Below are positions 19,738 to 28,734 of a DNA stretch of 64,000 nucleotides, in pieces. Numbering within the stretch: position 1 is the first letter of the stretch; each line of letters opens with the position of its first letter. Below the pieces are notes generated by a model. That model was given only the letters and a program-made list of their open reading frames with translations. It was not told the origin of the DNA and ran no database searches. A program made the position numbers and the translations under genes. The DNA is from Microbacterium saccharophilum (GTDB lineage Bacteria > Actinomycetota > Actinomycetes > Actinomycetales > Microbacteriaceae): assembly GCF_007992455.1 (NCBI RefSeq), contig NZ_BKAH01000003.1, forward strand, positions 310,001 to 374,000, read 5' to 3'.

Positions 19738-19842
19738 CAGGCCGGACGGCCGCGCGGCGGGGGATGCCGGGTCCGCGTCCCTCCGGATGCGATACTCGAC
19801 AGCGCAGCCTCCAGCGGCAGCGCACCCGACAGAAAGGCTCCC

Positions 19843-21408
19843 GTGGGAACCGCCACCGAACCTCTCGTTCACCTCACCTCGAACACGCTCGCCCGCATCC
19901 ACGTGGCCGGGGAGGTCGACGAGGTCTTCGCTTCGACGGAAGAGGGGCTGCGCGGCCGCATCGTCGAGTCGATCCGGCAGCTCGCGGCGTCGGCCGGTGA
20001 GCCCGTGACGGCGATCGTCGTCGACGGCGACGTGCGCTGGCCGCTGATCGTCCACCCCGACGGCGCCTTCATCGAGGCCACGGCCCTGGCCGAGCGCGAG
20101 AACGGCGAGCCGGCCCCGGCGCCCCACCCCGTGCGCACCGGCGAGGTGCCCGTCGTCGCGGATGCTGCGGACAGCGCGGATGCTGCGGACAGCGCGGATG
20201 CTGCGAGCAGCGCGGATGCTGCGGTCAGCGCCGCCGAGCCCGCCGCGGTCGCCGACGAGCCCGCACCCGTCGCGGAGCCGGCACCCGTTGCGGAGCCGGG
20301 GCCCGGCGCGGAGCCCGCACCCGTGGCGATGCAGCCGGAGCCCGTCGCGGAGCCCGCGCCGGTCTCCGTGGCGGCGCAGCCGGAGCCCGCTCCCGTCGGA
20401 CCCCTCCGCAGCGATCTGTCCCGCAGTGACCTCGCGCGTCGCGAGAGCGCGCACCGCGATCCCGCGCAGCGGGCGACGCCAACCGTCGAAGACCTGCTCA
20501 ACTCCCGCGCCGACCGCGCGAAGCCACGGGCCACCGAGGGCTGGCAGGGTGCCGTGCGCCGCGCCACCGGCGGGGCGATCTCGCCGCGCCCCGGAAAGGC
20601 CGAGCAGTCGCGACTGGATCGCGAGCGCATCGTGCAGCGGCGCCTCGACGCACCCCGCACGATCGTCGTGCTCAACCCCAAGGGCGGCGCGCACAAGACC
20701 ACCTCGACGCTGCTGCTGGCCGCGACCTTCGGCACGCAGCGCGGCGGCGCGACGCTCGCGTGGGACAACAACGAGACCCGGGGCACGCTCGGCTGGCGGG
20801 CGCAGAACGCTCCGCACCACCGCACCGCCGTCGACCTGCTCGAGGACCTCGACCGGTTCACGACACCCGACCAGTCCAGCCTCGCCGCCCTCGACACCTA
20901 CGTCCGCACGCAGGTCGATGCCCGGTTCGATGTGCTGGCCTCCGACGAGGATGCCGCGGCATCCTCCACCATCGACGCCGCCGCCTTCGACCGGTTGCAC
21001 GGGGTGCTCTCGCGCTACTACCGGCTGCTCATCATCGACACCGGCAACAACATGCGCGCGTCGAACTGGGTCGCCGCCGTCGCCGCGGCCGACCAGCTGG
21101 TGATCGTCTCGACCGTGCGCGAGGACACCGCCGCGAGCGCCGCGTGGCTGCTCGACGGGCTGCGCGAGAAGGGCTTCGACGACAAGATCGACGACGCCGT
21201 CACGATCCTCGCGGCCCCCTCGGCGAAGCCCGATCGCAAGCTCGCCGAGCGACTGGAGCGCCACTTCGCGCAGGTGACCTCCGCCGTCGTGCACGTGCCG
21301 TTCGACGCGGCCCTCGTCGACGGCGGACCGATCGACTTCGACGCCCTGTCGGGCGACACCCGCGACGCGTGGCTCACCGCCGCCGCCGCGATCGCCCAGC
21401 GGCTCTGA
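19843..21408 (+). CDS. ParA/MinD-like P-loop ATPase with disordered middle
   Basis: 521 aa from GTG 19843 (AAAGG upstream). Residues 1-~95 form a small N-terminal domain; ~100-190 are Ala/Pro/Glu-rich repeats; ~275-521 form the ATPase with deviant Walker A PKGGAHKTT near 283 and IIDTGNNM near 399. No parB or parS is nearby, so it is more likely an orphan MinD/ParA-type positioning ATPase than a plasmid partition protein. Its 3' 462 bp recur at 45668-46129, marking the left edge of the purine island. Confidence 0.82.
   Translation: MGTATEPLVHLTSNTLARIHVAGEVDEVFASTEEGLRGRIVESIRQLAASAGEPVTAIVVDGDVRWPLIVHPDGAFIEATALAERENGEPAPAPHPVRTGEVPVVADAADSADAADSADAASSADAAVSAAEPAAVADEPAPVAEPAPVAEPGPGAEPAPVAMQPEPVAEPAPVSVAAQPEPAPVGPLRSDLSRSDLARRESAHRDPAQRATPTVEDLLNSRADRAKPRATEGWQGAVRRATGGAISPRPGKAEQSRLDRERIVQRRLDAPRTIVVLNPKGGAHKTTSTLLLAATFGTQRGGATLAWDNNETRGTLGWRAQNAPHHRTAVDLLEDLDRFTTPDQSSLAALDTYVRTQVDARFDVLASDEDAAASSTIDAAAFDRLHGVLSRYYRLLIIDTGNNMRASNWVAAVAAADQLVIVSTVREDTAASAAWLLDGLREKGFDDKIDDAVTILAAPSAKPDRKLAERLERHFAQVTSAVVHVPFDAALVDGGPIDFDALSGDTRDAWLTAAAAIAQRL
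20158..20229 (+). repeat. 18-bp coding minisatellite in the parA-like gene
   Basis: Four consecutive copies of an 18-bp unit beginning GCGGATGCTGCG; the first two are identical and the others differ at 2 bases. They encode repeats of ADAADS/ADAASS. A second degenerate repeat of APVAEP codons follows. The stretch extends the disordered linker and is a likely site of length variation between strains. Confidence 0.85.
20947..21408 (+). repeat. Left copy of the 462-bp island-flanking direct repeat
   Basis: The 3' end of the full parA-like gene. It aligns without gaps to 45668-46129 with roughly 30 mismatches by eye, nearly all at third codon positions, plus different stop codons (TGA here, TAG there). 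Confidence 0.9.
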
Positions 21409-21420
21409 CCCGCGACCCGC

Positions 21421-21481
21421 GTTCATCCGTCCCTCGGGGTCGCTTCCGCGCACGCGTAGCGGTACGACGGGCCGGATGAAC
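21421..21481. repeat. REP-like palindromic element, left island edge
   Basis: 61 bp bounded by GTTCATCCG and its exact complement CGGATGAAC, with GTAGCGG inside. Two relatives lie at the right island edge (45451-45509 and 45536-45593). It sits 12 bp after the parA-like stop. Confidence 0.7.
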
Positions 21482-21515
21482 GGATGCGGGCCGAGCACCG
21501 CCCGCGCCCCGCGGC

Positions 21516-22709
21516 TCAGACCGCGCGCAACCCGCCGCCGAGGTCGACGGGGGTGCCGTCGATGTTGCCCACGATCCCGCGGATGATGCCAACACCGTCG
21601 GCGCCGCGCAGGCTCTCGTACCAGGCCTCGGTGGCGTCCACGTCGAACGCGTGCGTCTCGTAGCCGCGCTTGCGCGCCCGCAGCACGAGGTCGCCCGCGC
21701 GCTCCGCGCGCATCTGCTCGTACCGCTTCAGGGTGTCTTCGACGCTCACGGTGTTCGTCGCGAACGCGATGCCGAGCGCGAAGGCATCCTCGAGCGCCGA
21801 GCACGCGCCCTGCCCGATGTCGGGCGCCGTGTTGTGCGCCGCATCGCCGAGGATCGCGACGCGCCCTTTCGCCCACGTCGAAAACGGCGTGATGTCCCAG
21901 ATCTCGACGCGATTGAGGGATGCCTCGGGATCGATGGCATCCACCAGTGCCTGCACGCCGGGAGCCCACCCGTCGAACGCCGCACGCAGCGGTGCGACGC
22001 CGTCGGCGCGGTCGTACTCGAGCCCCGCCGGCTGCGGCACGTCGAACCAGAAGTAGAACCGGTCGCCCGCGACGGGCATGACCGCCGCGCGCTTGCCGTC
22101 GGCGACGTAGGTCGTCCACGCGGTGGCGCGGCCGACTGCGGCATCCGTCGGAATCAGCCCGTTGAAGTTGGTGTACCCGGAGTACTCGCGCACGATCTCG
22201 GGTGCGCCCTCGGGCTGCACGTAGTCGCGCGTGATCGAGCGAGCGCCGTCGGCGCCGATCAGCAGGTCGCCCGTGTCGGTCGTGCCGTCGGCGAACGTCA
22301 CCGTGACCTTCGTGCCGTCATCGGCGATGCCGACCACCTGGCGCCCGAGGTGGATGCGATCCATGCCGACGCGTTCCATCAGCAGCGCTTGCAAGTCGGC
22401 GCGGGCGACGGGGTAGGGCTTCTGCCCTGCCATCGCCGTGACCGGGGCGAGCGAGAAGTCGCACATCGTCTCACCGGTGTGTCCCTCGAGGTAGACCATG
22501 TCGGCCATGTCGCCGCCGAGGGCGGCGACTTCGGCGCCGACGCCGAGCCAGTTGAGCACCTTGACGCCGTTGGACCACAGCGACAGCGCCGCGCCGACCG
22601 GCTTGTTCTCACGCATCCGGTCGTAGATGACGACCTCGTGTCCGAGTCGTGCGAGCGCGATCCCCGCGCTCGTCCCGCCGATGCCCGCGCCCACGATGAT
22701 GACCTTCAC
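21516..22709 (-). CDS. hpxO: FAD-dependent urate hydroxylase
   Basis: 397 aa class A flavoprotein monooxygenase. Rossmann motif VGAGIGGTSAG at 6-16, the urate-hydroxylase hallmark PVGAALSLWSNGVKVLNWLG at ~37-56, and the second FAD motif VAILGDAAHNTAPDIGQG near 290. Converts urate to 5-hydroxyisourate using NAD(P)H and oxygen, taking the place of cofactor-free uricase. GTG 22709. Last gene after uraD-uraH, with its own upstream box at 22732-22768. Confidence 0.92.
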   Translation of the reverse strand: MKVIIVGAGIGGTSAGIALARLGHEVVIYDRMRENKPVGAALSLWSNGVKVLNWLGVGAEVAALGGDMADMVYLEGHTGETMCDFSLAPVTAMAGQKPYPVARADLQALLMERVGMDRIHLGRQVVGIADDGTKVTVTFADGTTDTGDLLIGADGARSITRDYVQPEGAPEIVREYSGYTNFNGLIPTDAAVGRATAWTTYVADGKRAAVMPVAGDRFYFWFDVPQPAGLEYDRADGVAPLRAAFDGWAPGVQALVDAIDPEASLNRVEIWDITPFSTWAKGRVAILGDAAHNTAPDIGQGACSALEDAFALGIAFATNTVSVEDTLKRYEQMRAERAGDLVLRARKRGYETHAFDVDATEAWYESLRGADGVGIIRGIVGNIDGTPVDLGGGLRAV

Positions 22710-22731
22710 ATCCGCAGGCTACGGAGGCTGT

Positions 22732-22768
22732 GTCACCGTCAGGTTTCGTCGCGCTACCGGGGCGTTAC
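22732..22768 (-). promoter_or_regulatory. Candidate GlnR-type nitrogen box before hpxO
   Basis: Read on the minus strand: GTAAC-n6-GTAGC-n5-GAAAC-n6-GTGAC. The GAAAC/GTGAC half-sites have the GlnR spacing; the middle gap is one base short. It lies 23-59 bp upstream of the hpxO start. Confidence 0.45.
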
Positions 22769-22772
22769 GCCG

Positions 22773-23093
22773 TCACGACCCGCGATACGTCGAGTACGCG
22801 AACGGGCTCAGCAGCAACGGCACGTGGTAGTGCGGACGGTCTGCGACGGTGAACGCGACCGTCACCGACGGGTAGAAGGTCTCGACTCCCTGCGCCGCGA
22901 AGTACGGCCTGGTGTCGAACCTCAGCGAGTAGTCGCCCGGCTCCAGCACGTCCGGACCGAGCGCGAGCCGCCCGTCGGCGTCGGTCTGTCCCGACGCGAC
23001 GGCGACGCCGTCGGGTCCCGCCAGGGTCACCGCGACGCCCGTCGCCGGCACACCCGCGGTCGCGTCGAGGATGTGGGTCGTCAGGTGGCTCAT
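22773..23093 (-). CDS. uraH: 5-Hydroxyisourate hydrolase
   Basis: 106 aa transthyretin-like protein. The family signatures are complete: HILDATAGVPA near the N-terminus (His7), RFDTRPYF in the middle and the C-terminal PFAYSTYRGS ending in the diagnostic YRGS. Hydrolyses 5-hydroxyisourate to OHCU, the step between HpxO and UraD. ATG 23093 follows the uraD stop by one base, so they are one operon. Confidence 0.95.
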   Translation of the reverse strand: MSHLTTHILDATAGVPATGVAVTLAGPDGVAVASGQTDADGRLALGPDVLEPGDYSLRFDTRPYFAAQGVETFYPSVTVAFTVADRPHYHVPLLLSPFAYSTYRGS

Positions 23094-23094
23094 G

Positions 23095-23592
23095 TCAGTC
23101 CTCCAGGCTTGAGCGCAGGCGCAGCAGCGCGATCTGGCGCAGCTGATCGCGCGCCTCGGCGGCCTCCGCGGCGTCGTCGTTGCCCAGGCGGCGGCGCACT
23201 TCGGCGAGCATCTCTTCGGCACTGCGGCCCGCGGCGCGGATCAGGAACACGCGCCCGAACCGGGCCTCGTAGTCGGCGTTGGCCTGTGCCATGGCATCCG
23301 TCGCCGACACGGATGCCGTCGCCATCGCCGCCTGCTCGCGGGTGCTCGCTGCGGCTTCCGCCCCCGACCCCGCGGGCTTCTGCCCGATGCGCGGGTGGTG
23401 AGCGAGCGCGGCATCCAGGTCGGCGTCGCTCCAGCGTCGGGCAAGCGCGTCGGCGCGCGCGGCAGCCTCGCCGACCGAGGCGTACGGACGTGCTGCGACG
23501 ACCGCGTCGACCCACGTGGGTACCGCCGCCCACACCGCGACCGTCGCCGTGGCCGTCTCGCGGTCGGTGGCGTTGAACTCGTCGAGTCTCAT
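23095..23592 (-). CDS. uraD: OHCU decarboxylase
   Basis: 165 aa; decarboxylates 2-oxo-4-hydroxy-4-carboxy-5-ureidoimidazoline to S-allantoin. Catalytic His66 in AHHPRIGQ, and the family motif FGRVFLIRAAGRSAEEML near 125-142. ATG 23592 has TACGGT six bases upstream (leaderless) and a clean GTTAC-n6-GAAAC box 22 bp upstream, so this heads the uraD-uraH(-hpxO) unit. Confidence 0.94.
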   Translation of the reverse strand: MRLDEFNATDRETATATVAVWAAVPTWVDAVVAARPYASVGEAAARADALARRWSDADLDAALAHHPRIGQKPAGSGAEAAASTREQAAMATASVSATDAMAQANADYEARFGRVFLIRAAGRSAEEMLAEVRRRLGNDDAAEAAEARDQLRQIALLRLRSSLED

Positions 23593-23614
23593 GCACCGAC
23601 CGTATCGCCGCGGC

Positions 23615-23630
23615 GTTTCGGCCCCGTAAC
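23615..23630 (-). promoter_or_regulatory. GlnR-type nitrogen box before uraD
   Basis: Minus strand GTTAC-n6-GAAAC with exact six-base spacing, matching the a-n6-b half-site pair of actinobacterial GlnR. The -10 (TACGGT) lies 10 bp downstream, so the box covers the -35 area, fitting an activator. Confidence 0.6.
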
Positions 23631-23780
23631 GTGCGCTCAGCGCCCCGGGTCGACGGTGTCGCGTCGGCTGTGGGCCTCGCGACCGCGATGGTGCGGATGG
23701 GGCTGAAGACGAGCAAGCGCAGCGAGTACGTGAGCCCGCCCCGCCTCGTCGCTGTGTGAGGCGCTGCCCCGCGGCCGGGG

Positions 23781-24569
23781 TCACGCGTGATCGCCTGCGC
23801 CGTGCACCAGGTCGGAGATCTCGCGCTTGTACGCGTTGAACGCGGGGGTCGTGACATCCCGCGGCTCGGGCAGGTCGATCGGCACGATGCGCGCGATGTG
23901 CCCGGGCACGCCGTGCGAGGCCCCACCGGTCATCACCACCACGCGGTCGGCGAGGAACACGGCCTCTTCGATCGAGTGCGTGACGAAGACGACGGTTGTG
24001 CGGGTCTCGAGGTGGATGCGCTTGAGCTCGGCCTGCAGGTCCGAGCGGGTCAGCGCATCCAGCGCGCCGAACGGCTCATCCATCAGCAGCACGCTCGGCT
24101 CGTTCGCGAGGACGCGGGCGATCGCGACCCGCTGCTGCATGCCGCCGGACAGCTCGCCCGGGTACCGGTCGGCGAAGCGGCTGAGCCCGACGGTCTCGGT
24201 GAACCGGTCCGCAAGCTCGCGCACACGTGCGCGCGGCAGGCGCCGCCGTTTCGGGCCGTAGGCGATGTTCTCGCGCACCGTGAGCCAGGGGAACAGCCCG
24301 TAGTCCTGGAAGACGACCCCGCGGTCCGGACCGGGGGCGGTCACGGGCCGCCCGCCGACGGTGACGCTGCCGCTCGTGGCGGGCTCGAATCCGGCGAGGA
24401 TGCGCAGCACGGTGCTCTTGCCGCAGCCGGATGCGCCGACGACGGCGATGAACTCGCCCGCCGCGATGTCGATGTCGACGTCGGCGACGGCCTGCACGCC
24501 GGCCCATTCCGGACCGTAGCGCTTGCCGAGATCCTGCAGGACGACGTCGGCGGTGGTCAGATCGGTCAT
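23781..24569 (-). CDS. ABC uptake ATPase (nitrate/taurine-type), purine island
   Basis: 262 aa. Walker A GASGCGKST near residue 45, signature LSGGMQQR near 145, Walker B VLLMDEP. The SsuB/TauB/ThiZ class of ATPases that works with NMT1-like binding proteins. Third gene of a binding protein-permease-ATPase operon; from context it probably imports a purine breakdown compound (urate, allantoin or a nucleobase), which is inference. Confidence 0.88.
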   Translation of the reverse strand: MTDLTTADVVLQDLGKRYGPEWAGVQAVADVDIDIAAGEFIAVVGASGCGKSTVLRILAGFEPATSGSVTVGGRPVTAPGPDRGVVFQDYGLFPWLTVRENIAYGPKRRRLPRARVRELADRFTETVGLSRFADRYPGELSGGMQQRVAIARVLANEPSVLLMDEPFGALDALTRSDLQAELKRIHLETRTTVVFVTHSIEEAVFLADRVVVMTGGASHGVPGHIARIVPIDLPEPRDVTTPAFNAYKREISDLVHGAGDHA

Positions 24570-24583
24570 GTGCTGTGCTCCCG

Positions 24584-25450
24584 TCACTTCACCAGGGGGC
24601 GCCCGCGCGTGAGCAGGCGGAAGACTCCGACGAGGATGCGGTCGGAGAGGAAGCCGGCGAGGCCGATCACGATCATGCCGACGACGATCATGTCGGTGCG
24701 CACGACGTCGCGGGCGAGGATGATCGCAGAGCCGAGGCCGACGTTGACGCCGACGCTCTCGCCGAGCACGAGCACGACCCAGGCGAGCCCGAGCCCGACG
24801 CGCATTCCGTTGATGACGGCTGCCGCCGAGGCGGGCACGACGATCTGGCCGAGGATCTCCCACCGCCTGGCGCCGAGCATCTGCCCGGCCTCGATGAGCC
24901 GACCCGGGACCTCTTTGGATCCGCTGATCGCGCCGAGCACGATCGGGAAGAACGACGAGAGGGCGATCAGGAAGATCGTCGCCTGGTCGCCCCAGCCGAT
25001 GAGGAGGCCGACGAGGGGCACCCACGCCGTCGCCGGAATCGGCCGGAACAGGTTGATGAACGGATCGAACATCGCGTCCATCTTGTAGTAGCGGCCCATC
25101 AGGATGCCGAGGGGGATGGCCAGCACCGACGCGATGAGGAAGCCGATGAGCACCCGCAGCGACGACGCCCCGAGGTTGACCCACAGGTCGCCGGAGAAGG
25201 CGTCGTCGTGGATGCCCCCGAATGCGTAGTCCCACAGCGACGCGACGACGTCGCCGGGGGCGGGCAGGTACCCCATCCGGATGCCGATGAGGGGAATCTC
25301 CCACGCCTGGTCGCGCCCGACCTGCCACAAGACGAGGAACAGGAACGGGATCGGGATCCCGAGGAGGATCCGCGTGAGGAGTGCGCGCTGATTGGGTCGT
25401 TGCGCGGGAGGGCGTCGGCGCACGGGTCGCGCCGTCGTCTGCGTGGCCAT
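24584..25450 (-). CDS. ABC uptake permease, purine island system 1
   Basis: 288 aa, about six to seven membrane helices, with the BPD-type EAA loop LIEAGQMLGARRWEILGQIV near 195-214. Start chosen at ATG 25450 (MATQTTARPV); an upstream in-frame start exists but would add 19 residues without a ribosome site. TauC/SsuC-like. Partner of the ATPase 14 bp downstream and the binding protein 53 bp upstream. Confidence 0.86.
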   Translation of the reverse strand: MATQTTARPVRRRPPAQRPNQRALLTRILLGIPIPFLFLVLWQVGRDQAWEIPLIGIRMGYLPAPGDVVASLWDYAFGGIHDDAFSGDLWVNLGASSLRVLIGFLIASVLAIPLGILMGRYYKMDAMFDPFINLFRPIPATAWVPLVGLLIGWGDQATIFLIALSSFFPIVLGAISGSKEVPGRLIEAGQMLGARRWEILGQIVVPASAAAVINGMRVGLGLAWVVLVLGESVGVNVGLGSAIILARDVVRTDMIVVGMIVIGLAGFLSDRILVGVFRLLTRGRPLVK

Positions 25451-25503
25451 GCGGCCGCCCTTCTGGCGTGCGGGGGAGGCCGCAGCCGCCCCCGCACGCG
25501 CGA

Positions 25504-26460
25504 TCACGAGGTGAAGGAGGTGTCCACGATGTCGTCGCCCGTGGGCGTCGTGGTGATGAGCCCGATCGAGGCCATCGCCTCGGCGAGGGCGGAGAGCTGT
25601 CCGACGTACTCGTCGGACAGATCCGAGCGCAGCCAGAAGTTCGCCAGCGCCGACGTGAACACGTCCTCGTCACCGCCGAACTCCTCGACCATGCCGGGCA
25701 GCCACTCCTCGATGTTGTCGGCCATGTAGGCGGTCGTCGCGGCGTGCGTGTCGACGACTTTCTGCACGAGCTCGGGGTTCTCCTCGATGAGCTTGCCGGT
25801 GGTGACCAGGCCGATGTTGACCTTGCCGATGGGCGTCGAGTACGGATCGACGACCTCGGTGCCGCCCGCGTTCTTCGCGATCGAGACGCCGATCTCGACG
25901 CCCATGAACGCGTCGATGTCGCCCGCGATGAACGCCGACGCCATCTCGGGCACGGGGATCACCGAGAGCTCGAAGTCCTCGGGGGTGAGGCCGGCCTCAT
26001 CGATCAGCAGGCGGAGGGCGACCTCCTGGGCCGAACCCTGGACGATGCCGATCTTCTTGCCGACGAGCTCGTCGAGGCTCGACTCGCCGTTGCCGATGAA
26101 GCCGGATCCGCCGTCGGCGGCGCTCGCGATGATCTTGAGGTCGCGGCCCTGCGCGATGGAGGAGATCGTCGGGGTGACACCCGAGATGGCGAAGTCGATC
26201 GACCCCGACACGAGCGCGTCGGACAGGGCGGGCGTCGTGTCGAGCGTGACGACCTCGAACTTCACACCGTCGACGGCGTGGTCGTCGTAGAGGAACGGCT
26301 GGTAGAAGTGCGGCTGGCCGCGCAGGGTGCCGATCTTGACGGTGACGGTCTCGGCGGCATCCGACGACGCGGGTGTCGTGTCACCCGAGCTGCAGGCGGA
26401 CAGGATGAGGACGGATGCCACGGCCAGCGCGGCGGCGATGCGAGGACGGAATCGTGCCAT
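25504..26460 (-). CDS. ABC substrate-binding lipoprotein, purine island system 1
   Basis: 318 aa. Signal peptide with lipobox LSAC (Cys22), then an NMT1/SsuA-type periplasmic-binding fold (VKIGTLRGQPHFYQPF opening, KKIGIVQGSAQEVALR hinge region). Binds the imported substrate outside the membrane. Divergent from the cupin regulator at 26652, which is the natural candidate to control it. Confidence 0.88.
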   Translation of the reverse strand: MARFRPRIAAALAVASVLILSACSSGDTTPASSDAAETVTVKIGTLRGQPHFYQPFLYDDHAVDGVKFEVVTLDTTPALSDALVSGSIDFAISGVTPTISSIAQGRDLKIIASAADGGSGFIGNGESSLDELVGKKIGIVQGSAQEVALRLLIDEAGLTPEDFELSVIPVPEMASAFIAGDIDAFMGVEIGVSIAKNAGGTEVVDPYSTPIGKVNIGLVTTGKLIEENPELVQKVVDTHAATTAYMADNIEEWLPGMVEEFGGDEDVFTSALANFWLRSDLSDEYVGQLSALAEAMASIGLITTTPTGDDIVDTSFTS

Positions 26461-26556
26461 GTGAAGGACTCCCGGGTTCGGTCCGCCGTCGACACGGCCG
26501 ACGGACGGTGCGAGGTACTGTGTGGCCCCAGTAAAGCGAGCGCGGTCGCGCTCGCC

Positions 26557-26583
26557 ATGAAGGCGGTGTAACGGTTGTGTTAA
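26557..26583. promoter_or_regulatory. Weak nitrogen-box-like half-sites between SBP1 and cupin regulator
   Basis: On the minus strand TTAAC-n6-GTTAC-n6-TTCAT keeps the 11-bp periodicity of GlnR half-sites but lacks a GAAAC. Weak alone; listed because stronger boxes occur at the other island promoters. Confidence 0.25.
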
Positions 26584-26651
26584 GTCATGACTGAACACGC
26601 GCGGAGTCGGTCGCGCATACGATGGGTCGCGCACGAGGACCGGAGGATGCC

Positions 26652-27272
26652 GTGGAAGAGAGCCCCCTGCCCGCACAGATCGGTGCGCGACTGCGTCGGC
26701 TGCGGACGGCCTCGGGCCGCTCCCTCGCGTCGGTCGCACAGCAGCTCGGCATCTCGTCGAGCGCGCTGTCGCAGATCGAGACGGGCACGATGCGTCCCTC
26801 GGTCAACCGGCTCGTCGAGCTCGTCGCCGTGCTGGGCGCTCCCGTGTCGGCGATCTTCGATGATCTCGATCTGTTCGCACCCGACCTCGATCACGCCGCA
26901 GGTGACGTCGCCGAGCCCGTCCCGGGGGTCCTCGTCACGCAACCGGGCGAGGCTGCCCCCGCACAGCTGGACCAGGGCGTCGTCTACCGGCGGCTGTCGC
27001 CGGCGCCTCTTCCCGGCGTGGACTTCTTCGAGTCGATCTACCCGCCTGGCTCCGCGTCGAGCGCCGACGGTGCGATGCTCGTGCATGACGGCCTCGAGTC
27101 GGGCTACGTGCGCTCGGGCGAGCTCACGTTCGAGTTCACGGAAGGCGCCGTGCGGCTCGGCGCAGGGGGGTCGCTCTCGTTCGCCGCGTCGCGGCCGCAC
27201 CGCGTCGTCAATCAGACGGCGGAGGTGGCCTCGGCGATCTGGCTGACGATCCTCCCGGCGTGCGGCGTCTGA
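26652..27272 (+). CDS. XRE-cupin transcriptional regulator
   Basis: 206 aa: helix-turn-helix at ~8-62 (SVAQQLGISSSALSQIETG) and a C-terminal cupin domain (~110-200) for small-molecule sensing. I choose GTG 26652 because CGGAGG precedes it; ATG 26622 would lack a ribosome site. Divergent from ABC system 1 and upstream of the allantoinase operon, so it probably senses a purine catabolite such as allantoin. Confidence 0.85.
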   Translation: MEESPLPAQIGARLRRLRTASGRSLASVAQQLGISSSALSQIETGTMRPSVNRLVELVAVLGAPVSAIFDDLDLFAPDLDHAAGDVAEPVPGVLVTQPGEAAPAQLDQGVVYRRLSPAPLPGVDFFESIYPPGSASSADGAMLVHDGLESGYVRSGELTFEFTEGAVRLGAGGSLSFAASRPHRVVNQTAEVASAIWLTILPACGV

Positions 27273-27295
27273 ACCCCGCGGCGTTTCACACGCCC

Positions 27296-27338
27296 GTTAC
27301 GTGGGGGTAATCGCTCGCGTCACGTTAAGCAATAGCTT
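27296..27338 (+). promoter_or_regulatory. Promoter of the allantoinase operon with nitrogen-box-like repeats
   Basis: TAGCTT at 27333-27338 is followed after 7 bp by the GTG start (leaderless). Upstream are GTTAC-n6-GTAAT-n7-GTCAC, half-site-like but imperfect. A GTTTC-n8-GTTAC pair also overlaps 27283-27300. Confidence 0.4.
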
Positions 27339-27345
27339 TAGAAGC

Positions 27346-28734
27346 GTGAAGACCGGTGAAGTGCAGGTGGATGCCGCGGAGCTCGTGATCCGTGCGGAGC
27401 GCGCGTGGATCGACGGTGCGTTCCGCCCGGCCGAGGTCGTCGTGCGCGGCGGCGTCATCGCGGACGTCCGGGTGCCCCACGGTGCCCCGCGCGGCGCCGT
27501 CGAAGTGCCCGAGGACGCGGCCCTCGTCCCCGGTCTCGTCGACTCGCACGTGCACGTCAACGAACCCGGCCGCACCGAATGGGAGGGCTTCCGGTCGGCG
27601 ACCCTCGCCGCGGCCGCGGGCGGCGTCACGACCCTCGTCGACATGCCGCTCAACTCGATCCCGCCGACGACGACGACCGAGGCCCTCGAGATCAAGCGGG
27701 CGGCGGCCGCGGCATCCGCCTATGTCGACATCGGGTTCTGGGGCGGCGCCGTCCCCGAGAACCTCGGTGCGCTCGGGCCGGTCCACGACGCCGGGGTGTA
27801 CGGGTTCAAGTGCTTCCTCGCACCGAGCGGCGTCGACGAGTTCGGCCACCTCGATCGCGCCCAGCTCGACCGGGCGATGGCCGAGGTCGCGTCGATCGGC
27901 TCGCGCCTGATCGTCCATGCGGAAGACCCCGACCTCCTTTCCGGTGACGGGTCGCTCGGGCGCGGCTACGCCGCCTTCCTCGCGTCGCGCCCGCCGGCGA
28001 GCGAGGAGGCCGCGATCGACGCCGTCATCGCCGCCGCGCGGCGTCACGGCGCACGCGCCCACATCCTGCACTTGAGCGACGCCCGGGCTCTGCCCGCGAT
28101 CGCCGCGGCGAAGGCCGACGGGGTCGACCTCACCGTCGAGACCTGCCCGCACTACCTGACGATCACCGCCGAGGAGATCCCCGACGGCGCGAGCGAGTTC
28201 AAGTGCTGCCCGCCGATCCGCGAAGCAGGCAATCAGGACCTGTTGTGGCAGGGCATCCTCCACGGAACGATCGACGCGATCGTGAGCGACCACTCGCCCT
28301 CCACCGTCGACCTCAAGCGCTCGGGGAACGGCGACTTCGGTCTCGCGTGGGGCGGCATCGCCGGCCTGCAGGTGGGGCTCTCGGCCGTCTGGACCGAGGC
28401 GCGCCGCCGCGGCATCCCGCTCGACACCCTCCTGCCGCTGTTCACGACCGGTCCCGCGCGCGTCGCGGGGCTGACGGGCGTCGGCGAGATCGTCGTCGGC
28501 GCGCCCGCGCACCTCGCGGTGTTCGGCCTCGACGACACCCTGCGCATCGAGGCGCGCGCCCTGCAGCACCGCAACCCCATCTCGGCCTACGACGGCAAGG
28601 TCCTCACCGGACGCGTGCGCCGCACGTGGCTGCGCGGGCAGAGTGTGTACGACGCGAGCGAAGGCGGCGCCGGCGAGGCGCCGTGGCTGAGGCGCTCACC
28701 GGCGGGCCGCCTCCTGTCGAGAGGAACGGCGTGA
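27346..28734 (+). CDS. allB: Allantoinase
   Basis: 462 aa amidohydrolase of the cyclic amidase group. Metal ligands His68 and His70 in VDSHVHVNEPGRTEWEGF, carboxylated Lys155 in VYGFKCFLAPSGVDEF, later LIVHAED, ILHLSDA and IVSDHSPST. The NEPGRTEWEGF and SDHSPST motifs separate allantoinases from dihydroorotase and hydantoinase. Opens allantoin to allantoate. GTG 27346 fits the -10 spacing better than the longer frame start. First of a five-gene operon. Confidence 0.93.
   Translation: MKTGEVQVDAAELVIRAERAWIDGAFRPAEVVVRGGVIADVRVPHGAPRGAVEVPEDAALVPGLVDSHVHVNEPGRTEWEGFRSATLAAAAGGVTTLVDMPLNSIPPTTTTEALEIKRAAAAASAYVDIGFWGGAVPENLGALGPVHDAGVYGFKCFLAPSGVDEFGHLDRAQLDRAMAEVASIGSRLIVHAEDPDLLSGDGSLGRGYAAFLASRPPASEEAAIDAVIAAARRHGARAHILHLSDARALPAIAAAKADGVDLTVETCPHYLTITAEEIPDGASEFKCCPPIREAGNQDLLWQGILHGTIDAIVSDHSPSTVDLKRSGNGDFGLAWGGIAGLQVGLSAVWTEARRRGIPLDTLLPLFTTGPARVAGLTGVGEIVVGAPAHLAVFGLDDTLRIEARALQHRNPISAYDGKVLTGRVRRTWLRGQSVYDASEGGAGEAPWLRRSPAGRLLSRGTA

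Noticed and set aside
19843..21408. Plasmid or chromosome partition locus
   Set aside because: No parB gene or parS-like repeats are adjacent, and neighbours are ordinary chromosomal genes.
27301..27345. Longer allantoinase start at 27301
   Set aside because: It would place the -10 box TAGCTT inside the coding region and adds 15 residues unlike the family.
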